Virus record (IMG/VR): IMGVR_UViG_3300027969_002881
Location: 62,001-126,000 of that record
Strand: one strand, 5' to 3'
DNA length: 64,000 bases
From: a virus
The notes below the pieces were generated by a model. The model did no database searches. It had not been told where the DNA came from and worked only from the letters and a program-made list of their open reading frames with translations. Below are positions 58,282 to 64,000 of the stretch, one piece after another; position 1 is the stretch's first letter; the number at the start of each line of letters is the position of its first letter. Both the position numbers and the translations under genes were made by a program.

Positions 58282-60467
58282 TATGGCCATGGCGGCTGTT
58301 GAATTGCAATAACTTGTGATATGTTGCCAGTAATAACATTAGATTGAATAATAGAATTGGTAGCAAAACTTAAAACAGGTAACGACTCTCCGGTTTGCTT
58401 GAAGTAACCACTTCCGGCTGCAAGAACTTGCTGTGGAGTCATTGGATTTCCTGTTTGTTTATTTAATTGCCCTTTGGCAATTTGTTCTTTAATCTGCTTT
58501 AATCCGTTTTCCACAACTTGCTCTTCGGTTGCAATTTTTCCATAATCGTTATTAGCCATCATTGCGGCCTCTTGTATTCTTCGTGGTCTATCTCTTTCGT
58601 CGGCTGCAATAAAACTTGCAGCTCTATCCCATTCGCCGTTCTTATACATACTGGTTAAATCAATTTTTTCACCTTTAACATAAGCATAACTTGCATCTCC
58701 TGTTTGATTTTGAAAACTTATTAAACTATCAAATGCATTTTGTGGAATTGTCGACACTCCTGTTCCTGATAATAATTTTTTAAGACTTCTTTCATTCTTT
58801 TTCAAATCATTGCCAAATAATTCGTTGGCCCTTGATGCAGTGATTCCGTTTAATAGGATAGGATCTAATTTATTAGCTGCCACTGTGTCTAATATCTTTG
58901 TATTTGATTTTTCTTTTAAACTCTTAGAAAAATCAGCGTCTGTTAATATATTAGATAATTCTTCTCTTTCAGCTTCTGCATTTTGTCTATTTAATTTAGC
59001 AGTTTCTTCATCGGGTTCATCTGGACCAGCGGCAGGCTCGTCTGCAATATTACTAGCAAAGCCGCCGCTTTGTCCTTCACCATCATCGTAATTAACAGGA
59101 ACATATTTGTTATTTTCTTTAATCTTTGCTTGAGCATCTTCACTAGTAACTGCTTCATTTAAAGGAACTTCAGTAGCATCTGCCGGTCTCTTAGAAATAG
59201 GGGCTGCCTCTTCATTTGGCTCTGGCTGCCGAGGAGTTTTTGACGGTGCAGGATCGGCTTGCATTTGTTGATTACCTGGGCCTACTGGGCTAATCGAACC
59301 GCTGTGACCATGCCATGGTTCGTGTTCTGGTACTGTAGTACATACACTCTCTGTAACGCCTTGATTAACAATTAAAGAATTTAATACAAACGATTCTGTT
59401 ATAGCGGCATATGGTCCATTCATATGGATAATTCCTGCAGTTTCATAATGAGCAATATTACTATTAATATTACTAGTAGATATACTAGTTATTGTAGTAT
59501 CAACTCCTGCTAAAGTTTTTACATTTGCTCCAGCTTCGACTTGAATATCGTTGGCTGCTTTAATATTAATGTTTGCACCGGATTCTATATTAATATCTTT
59601 ATCTGCATAAAAATTTAAATTTTCTTGTGTTCGTATACTAATATCTTTACTTCCGTAAATATGAATTCTGCCGTCGGCACTTAATTCTAACCAGCTTTCA
59701 CCTGCTTTACTAATAATATAAACGTGGCCGCTGGTATCGTCTAAAAGTAATTGTGTTCCGTTGGTAGTACGAAGTCTAATTAATTTACTATTACCGTCTT
59801 TATCTCCATCATCCATTACAAATTGATGTTGACCCGGTGTTAATAATCCAATTACCTTACTTGGAGTTTCTCTGGTAACACTACTAGAGGTTGTTCCCCT
59901 TATCGGATCATCTGCCAAGCCTTGTTGAGTTAGAGCATCACTCATTGGTTTATGTTCTACATATTTTTCTAAATCGGCGTCGCTATCTTTTTTATTTTTT
60001 GGTGCCGCTGGTTTATTTTCTCCTGACCAAGTATTTTTAGCAGGTATACCAGGAATACTTACTTGTGTGCCACGTTGGAATAAACAAGCAAACCAATACC
60101 CTTTGTCTAATTTACCTGCGGCAAAACCAATTAACACTCTTGCTTCTAAGTCCGGAGGTACTGCCCAAAAGCCATAACTTTTCATAGTATCAGAATATTC
60201 TTTTACATTAGTACCTTGTTCGTATATACTGGTTGAGCCGCCGAATGGACTAGCATAGCTAACACTAATCCAAGCGGATTCTTCGTCTGGGTCTCCGCCA
60301 AACTCTTCTACCCATACTTGCAATCTGCCCATGTTTTGAGTATCGTCGTTGCGTTTAACTACTCCGACATATATACCAGGACTACTAGCAATGCCTTTAT
60401 TGTTAGTATTTCCTGCATAATTTTGTGGGACTTTTTTCTGTCCTAGTGGATTCATTGGACCTACCAT
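58278..60467 (-). CDS. 5: Baseplate hub/spike protein, T4 gp5-like
   Basis: 729 residues. Residues about 28-125 form the gp5 OB-fold: SPGIYVGVVKRNDDTQNMGR, WVEEFGG, then AWISVSYASPFGG. A repetitive segment at about 215-345 (DINIESGANINIKAANDIQV) is the beta-helix spike. A polar, Pro/Glu-rich linker follows. The C-terminus contains FDSLISFQNQTGDASYAY and FIAADERDRPRRIQEAAMM, resembling the end of GH24 lysozymes, but the Glu-Asp-Thr catalytic triad is not evident. In T4 gp5 the lysozyme lies between OB-fold and beta-helix; here the comparable region would be after it. It is the membrane-piercing tip of the tail. Confidence 0.85.
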   Translation of the reverse strand: MVGPMNPLGQKKVPQNYAGNTNNKGIASSPGIYVGVVKRNDDTQNMGRLQVWVEEFGGDPDEESAWISVSYASPFGGSTSIYEQGTNVKEYSDTMKSYGFWAVPPDLEARVLIGFAAGKLDKGYWFACLFQRGTQVSIPGIPAKNTWSGENKPAAPKNKKDSDADLEKYVEHKPMSDALTQQGLADDPIRGTTSSSVTRETPSKVIGLLTPGQHQFVMDDGDKDGNSKLIRLRTTNGTQLLLDDTSGHVYIISKAGESWLELSADGRIHIYGSKDISIRTQENLNFYADKDINIESGANINIKAANDIQVEAGANVKTLAGVDTTITSISTSNINSNIAHYETAGIIHMNGPYAAITESFVLNSLIVNQGVTESVCTTVPEHEPWHGHSGSISPVGPGNQQMQADPAPSKTPRQPEPNEEAAPISKRPADATEVPLNEAVTSEDAQAKIKENNKYVPVNYDDGEGQSGGFASNIADEPAAGPDEPDEETAKLNRQNAEAEREELSNILTDADFSKSLKEKSNTKILDTVAANKLDPILLNGITASRANELFGNDLKKNERSLKKLLSGTGVSTIPQNAFDSLISFQNQTGDASYAYVKGEKIDLTSMYKNGEWDRAASFIAADERDRPRRIQEAAMMANNDYGKIATEEQVVENGLKQIKEQIAKGQLNKQTGNPMTPQQVLAAGSGYFKQTGESLPVLSFATNSIIQSNVITGNISQVIAIQQPPWPY

Positions 60468-61787
60468 TTAAATATTTCCTCTTTTTGCTTTTTTAGTAAT
60501 GTAGTCACTGGGTGTGCCTTTCCAATCACTAGGTAATAATAATCTATCCTGGCCTTGCTGGCCAAATGATGGCACGCCTGCACCAAAATTATAATATTCA
60601 GTTGTCGCTTTAACGCCTTCATTAAATGAATTATATTTGGTATACGTTCCTGTTTTAACGTCGTAGCCCAAGCCTGCTGGATTATTTACAGCAGCCGGTC
60701 CAGGACGCTGAGTATTGTTACGTTTCCAGTCTTCTAAGCCACCGCTACCGCTTTTTTGTAATGCTTCTCCAGTTAGAGTATCAGCAGGATACGGTTTGTA
60801 ATTTTTAATACCTGCTTCTGCATATGATTCTGCTGTAATTTTATTAGTATGCTCAAAGTGGGCTTTTGTTTCGGCAATATACTGTTCTTTGGCCTGTGCA
60901 TAAGCGGTTTCTTTATTTAAATTAGGATGATCTTCCATTAGTTTTTTAGCTTTGGCTACAGGATCATTTACAACCGGCGCTGGATTGTCTACTAGTTTGT
61001 TTCTATAAATATCTCTGGCATTCATTACTGGCGTAGAAGAATTTATCTCGCCTTCTCCACGTTGTACTCCGGCGGCACCCATAGCATTGTCGCCAGATAA
61101 ATTATCTAATTGGGCGGCACCCGATCTTTCCTTCTTTGCTTGTTGACGTAACTCATTGACACGATCTGCTTCTCTTTCAGGATCGTTGATCATGTTTTCC
61201 ATAAACTTTTCAAACGTCAGTTCACCAAAAACGCCCCTAGGTAAAATATAACTAGGTATGGTTAAATCTTTTCTTGCTTTTAATTTTTGTGTCCATTTAC
61301 CTTCTTTAAATGAGTTAGTTACTCCCCATACTTGATAGATACCAAGTATTTGATCAGTAGTATTGAACAGCATAGTATCATTAGAATCCCAATCTATAGT
61401 CGGTGCTTGGCTATTAAAGTAAAATAGGTTTGCGCCTTTATAATTTTGAGCCTGGCCGTAGTCACCCCATGCGTTTACTCTAGTATTCCAATCTTCATCT
61501 AAACTAGGTAATGTAGATTCTATTAACTGTTTAATTTGGGCGTCGTTGCTACTGGAAAATTGAATTTTATCTAATTGATCTTTGCCAACTAACATTACAT
61601 TAGGCATGCCTAACCAATAAGGATCTCCGAAAATTTCCATTTCCATATCAATCAAGTCTCTAGGAGCAAGCAAAACTGTAAAGATTTTTTCCATTAACTT
61701 TTCGTTTTCTGCTTTTACAATATCAATATCTTCTCCGATTGCGTCTGGCTCCATTCGTGGTCTTAAACTAGAATAATTAACAGACAA
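60468..61787 (-). CDS. Baseplate hub-associated protein, C-terminal part (start unclear)
   Basis: 439 residues counted from a TTG at 61787; the first in-frame ATG is 11 codons later. The N-terminal third has FGDPYWLGMPNVMLV, LFNTTDQILGIYQVW and FKEGKWTQKLKARKD, which resemble the last beta domain of phage hub (gp27/gpD-like) proteins. The middle is charged and helical and the end contains GLGYDVKTGTYTKYNSF. There is no ribosome site before either start, and 57 sense codons without a start codon precede it in frame, back to the TAA of the hub gene upstream. It is probably the C-terminal portion of one long hub protein. Confidence 0.6.
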   Translation of the reverse strand: MSVNYSSLRPRMEPDAIGEDIDIVKAENEKLMEKIFTVLLAPRDLIDMEMEIFGDPYWLGMPNVMLVGKDQLDKIQFSSSNDAQIKQLIESTLPSLDEDWNTRVNAWGDYGQAQNYKGANLFYFNSQAPTIDWDSNDTMLFNTTDQILGIYQVWGVTNSFKEGKWTQKLKARKDLTIPSYILPRGVFGELTFEKFMENMINDPEREADRVNELRQQAKKERSGAAQLDNLSGDNAMGAAGVQRGEGEINSSTPVMNARDIYRNKLVDNPAPVVNDPVAKAKKLMEDHPNLNKETAYAQAKEQYIAETKAHFEHTNKITAESYAEAGIKNYKPYPADTLTGEALQKSGSGGLEDWKRNNTQRPGPAAVNNPAGLGYDVKTGTYTKYNSFNEGVKATTEYYNFGAGVPSFGQQGQDRLLLPSDWKGTPSDYITKKAKRGNI

Positions 61788-61961
61788 AATTTCATTATAG
61801 ATTTTTTTAAAATCTATATCTTCTGCAAATTTTGATTTTATTGCCGCAAATAATTCTGATCTGTTGTTAACAGAATTAGTTGGCTTGGCAGCTTTTTCTT
61901 TTGCTCGTAATTGATTTTCTTTTTCAAGAATAGAAGCATTAAGAGTTTCTATATATTTTTA
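61788..61961 (-). other. In-frame TAA plus 57 start-less coding-like codons
   Basis: Reading from the hub gene above, the frame meets TAA at 61961-61959 and then stays open for 57 codons into the ORF at 60468-61787. None of these codons is ATG, GTG, TTG or CTG. The peptide they would encode (KYIETLNASILEKENQLRAK and so on) is coiled-coil-like and continues the charged helix before the stop. Confidence 0.75.
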
Positions 61962-63395
61962 GATCGTTTCGTTTCTTGAACTATCTGAACCTTTTCTATT
62001 AATTTCTTTAGTGGCGGCGGCAGCACTTTGTCGTAATTCTTTAATTTCTTTTTTTGCGACTCCATTTTTATCATTTTGCACATACGGCGTAGCATCTTTT
62101 TTATAATTCTGAGGATTCATTTTTCCTGGTCCAGACACACCTCTATCTGTCCATATAACAGGAAAACTAGGCAAGGCATAACTTTGATTAAATTGCAAAT
62201 CCACTTTAATGATTTCCGTGTTTAATCCAGTATAATTGTGATAGTATACTTTGCGTAATAAGCCTTCTTGTATATAGTATTTTAACTTTCCAAGTACTTT
62301 ACTTTTACTGCTTTGTTTATTCAGTATGTCAAGCTCGTCTGGATACTGATACATATTTGGTTGATCTGCTAAGAAAATTAAGAAAATATGTTTAACTGCA
62401 TAGCGGCCACGAATATAGTCAAAGTTTTTATTAACTGTATAAGTTTCGATTCTAAAAAATTGATATGGCTTGCCCATATTATCTTCTATAATTTTCTTAT
62501 TAGCTTCGCTACTACCACTAGCACCTGGTTTTTGGCCTTGGCCTTTACCAGGTAATAAATCAGAAACTTCTTTAGTACTCATCAGCACTCGGTTGATCCA
62601 AGAAATAATAGTAGTACCTGGACGAGCGGTGATATCCCATTTTTGTTTTCCAAACCAACTGCTACCAAAAGATTCTTTAACTCCGGGATCGGCTTTGCCT
62701 TTAGTTGTAAAGGTAAATTTTTCTACATCGGGCTGAACAAGGAAATGATATTCATCGTGAAACGGATCAGATTCTGCTGGATGGGCGCCACCCGGGCTAC
62801 TAACAGAGCCTGCTTTCTGTCTTGACTCTGCATATTTGTATTCTTTAGTTTCTAATTGAATACTAAGTTGTTCGAAGAATGTTTTAATATTCTCTGCTTT
62901 AATTTTTGTAGTGTCTTTAATTGGCTGAACTAGATCGGTTTGACTATGATGATTAGAATGTATAAATTTCAATACATATTCGCTGCCTTTTTCACTGACA
63001 CTACTTTTAACATCTGTTGCCACTAACATGATTGGCCATATATATTTCATTGGACTATCGACACCAGTCGAACTAATATAATTTTCTGCTAGGATTTCTA
63101 TCTCTAATAAAAATCTAGCATCTAAGTGATTTTCACAGCCTACTTTGAAAGCTGCCGCTCTGATATAATCAAAGAAGGTAAAGCCCATAGGCTCAAAGAT
63201 TTTTAAATCTCCGTAGCCATTGTAAGCTAGACTTGTTTGGAAGTTAGGACTTATTAAGTTCTCCCAATTAATTTCACCCATAACAAATCGGCCTGTTGTT
63301 GCAGTTTCCGCAATAACTACGCCCATTCTAGGATCAAGATCATTGATGTTTTGTGGATTAATTATAGTTAATCTTGAATAATATGTATCTGCCAT
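61959..63395 (-). CDS. Baseplate hub protein, gp27-like
   Basis: 478 residues up to a TAA. MADTYYSRLTIINPQNINDL opens a beta-rich domain. ARFLLEIEILAENY and YIWPIMLVATDVKSS follow. KVYYHNYTGLNTEIIKVDLQ near residue 385 is the YxYTGxNxDI-type strand pair seen in gp27/gpD hub proteins. A flexible GKGQGQKPGASGSS loop lies in the middle. The C-terminus is a charged helix (KKEIKELRQSAAAATKEINR). Neighbouring gp5 and M23 peptidase genes support a hub role. The frame continues beyond the stop into the next ORF, so the native protein may be about 975 residues. Confidence 0.65.
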   Translation of the reverse strand: MADTYYSRLTIINPQNINDLDPRMGVVIAETATTGRFVMGEINWENLISPNFQTSLAYNGYGDLKIFEPMGFTFFDYIRAAAFKVGCENHLDARFLLEIEILAENYISSTGVDSPMKYIWPIMLVATDVKSSVSEKGSEYVLKFIHSNHHSQTDLVQPIKDTTKIKAENIKTFFEQLSIQLETKEYKYAESRQKAGSVSSPGGAHPAESDPFHDEYHFLVQPDVEKFTFTTKGKADPGVKESFGSSWFGKQKWDITARPGTTIISWINRVLMSTKEVSDLLPGKGQGQKPGASGSSEANKKIIEDNMGKPYQFFRIETYTVNKNFDYIRGRYAVKHIFLIFLADQPNMYQYPDELDILNKQSSKSKVLGKLKYYIQEGLLRKVYYHNYTGLNTEIIKVDLQFNQSYALPSFPVIWTDRGVSGPGKMNPQNYKKDATPYVQNDKNGVAKKEIKELRQSAAAATKEINRKGSDSSRNETI

Positions 63396-63397
63396 TA

Positions 63398-64000
63398 TTA
63401 ACCGCCGTCGTGTAAAATATGTCTTGGATTTATTAACACACCGACTTCCGATCTCGGCGGTCTAGGTCTTGGATTACTACCTGGACCTGTTTTATTATTT
63501 TCTTTTTCTCTTGCTGCTTGTAATTCTGGTAAGGTTTTACCTGGTGGTTGAGCAGGAGTGGTGGTAGGTTTTGCAGGCCTATTTTTATCACTGCTCGGAG
63601 TTGATGTTAATAAACTTCCATTATTTTTTTCGAAACTTGCAATATCTGCATCGTCTCTAGGAGGAACAGGTACACCGTTTTTTCTTTTTTCAAAATGAAG
63701 ATGGGCGCCCGATGTCGAGCCAGTATTTCCGCTATACCCTATTAATTCTCCTTTAGGTATAGTTTCTCCTACTTTATAATTTCCAGGATTATTATCATCT
63801 AAATGTCCAAATATATATTCTTTACTAGCATCATTGGGATCTTTAACATATATAGCTTTTCCGTATCCAGTAGAACCACTATCTGTTATTCTAGAAACTT
63901 TTAAATTTTGATTAGCGTAAATAGGGCTGCCAACTGGTGCTCGTAAATCTATGCCGGTATGATTCTCACCGCACGTCGGACAAGGTTTTGGTCGTTTGCC
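63398..64000 (-). CDS. M23 family metallopeptidase, tail-associated (5' end beyond window)
   Basis: 200 residues are visible; the start is past the right edge. HTGIDLRAPVGSPIYA gives the HxxxD zinc ligands of LytM/M23 endopeptidases, then IFGHLDD and SGAHLHFEKR, with the HLH motif carrying the third ligand and catalytic His. A CPTCGE pair lies just before. After the domain comes a Pro/Thr-rich tail (PAKPTTTPAQPPGK) and a C-terminal INPRHILHDGG. Such enzymes cut peptidoglycan cross-bridges. In the hub region it is probably carried on the tail tip to open the cell wall during injection. Two bases separate its stop from the ATG of the hub gene. Confidence 0.88.
   Translation of the reverse strand, partial: GKRPKPCPTCGENHTGIDLRAPVGSPIYANQNLKVSRITDSGSTGYGKAIYVKDPNDASKEYIFGHLDDNNPGNYKVGETIPKGELIGYSGNTGSTSGAHLHFEKRKNGVPVPPRDDADIASFEKNNGSLLTSTPSSDKNRPAKPTTTPAQPPGKTLPELQAAREKENNKTGPGSNPRPRPPRSEVGVLINPRHILHDGG

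Noticed and set aside
61787-61787. TTG as a secure start of the 439-residue hub-associated ORF
   Set aside because: No ribosome site precedes it and coding-like sequence continues upstream in frame, so I do not trust it as the true start.
1-64000. tRNA genes, CRISPR arrays, insertion sequences
   Set aside because: All DNA is accounted for by coding frames and short gaps. I saw no direct-repeat array, transposase or tRNA-like cloverleaf, although a tRNA search program was not available.

Overview
The window is a contiguous piece of a large T4-like contractile-tailed bacteriophage genome. The evidence is recognisable gp25 and gp6 baseplate-wedge genes, a gp5-like hub gene with its OB fold, a gp27-like hub gene, an M23 peptidase, an ATP-dependent DNA ligase and a MazG-like pyrophosphohydrolase. 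The DNA is AT-rich, genes are packed with ATGA-type overlaps, and there is no gene-free stretch above 300 bases. Near-perfect sigma70 promoters and AGGAGG-type ribosome sites suggest a Gram-negative host. Many LPS/glycan-type auxiliary genes suggest an aquatic phage, but the host cannot be named from sequence alone.

Layout, right to left, in the direction of transcription of the minus strand. 58.3-64.0 kb (minus) holds M23 peptidase, gp27-like hub, a second hub segment in the same frame behind a TAA, and gp5-like spike. 52.8-58.3 kb (mostly plus) is an early-type block of small genes, DNA ligase, a DUF465 protein, a zinc-ribbon microprotein and MazG, with one HNH gene reversed. It is fired by TTGNCA-N16/17-TATAAT promoters, two of them interlaced with intrinsic-terminator hairpins. 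36.5-52.8 kb (minus) holds gp25, gp6, a 2844-residue structural protein and several tail-fibre-like proteins, including a Gly-Tyr-rich one. 1-36.4 kb (minus) is a nearly unbroken run of about 36 auxiliary genes downstream of the fibres.

The auxiliary run is the most unusual part. It encodes ten radical-SAM enzymes (twitch and SPASM types, one split into two ORFs), six SGNH-hydrolase-like proteins, four paralogous GT-A-like proteins, two GT8-like proteins, three paralogous large glycosyltransferase-like proteins and three extended SDR (sugar epimerase/dehydratase) proteins. It also encodes an FkbM methyltransferase fused to an RmlC-type epimerase, a NodU/TobZ-type carbamoyltransferase with a 47-residue partner ORF, a 2OG-Fe(II) oxygenase, one or two further methyltransferases, and the two halves of a minimal E1-type thiamine-diphosphate enzyme (PP-domain and Pyr-domain proteins). 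Together they look like a pathway that makes, modifies (carbamoyl, methyl, acyl, radical chemistry) and transfers unusual sugars. Its position after the tail fibres, on the same strand and near perfect TATAAATA late-promoter matches, suggests late expression. The product may therefore decorate virion proteins or remodel the host surface. The substrate is not deducible from the sequence.
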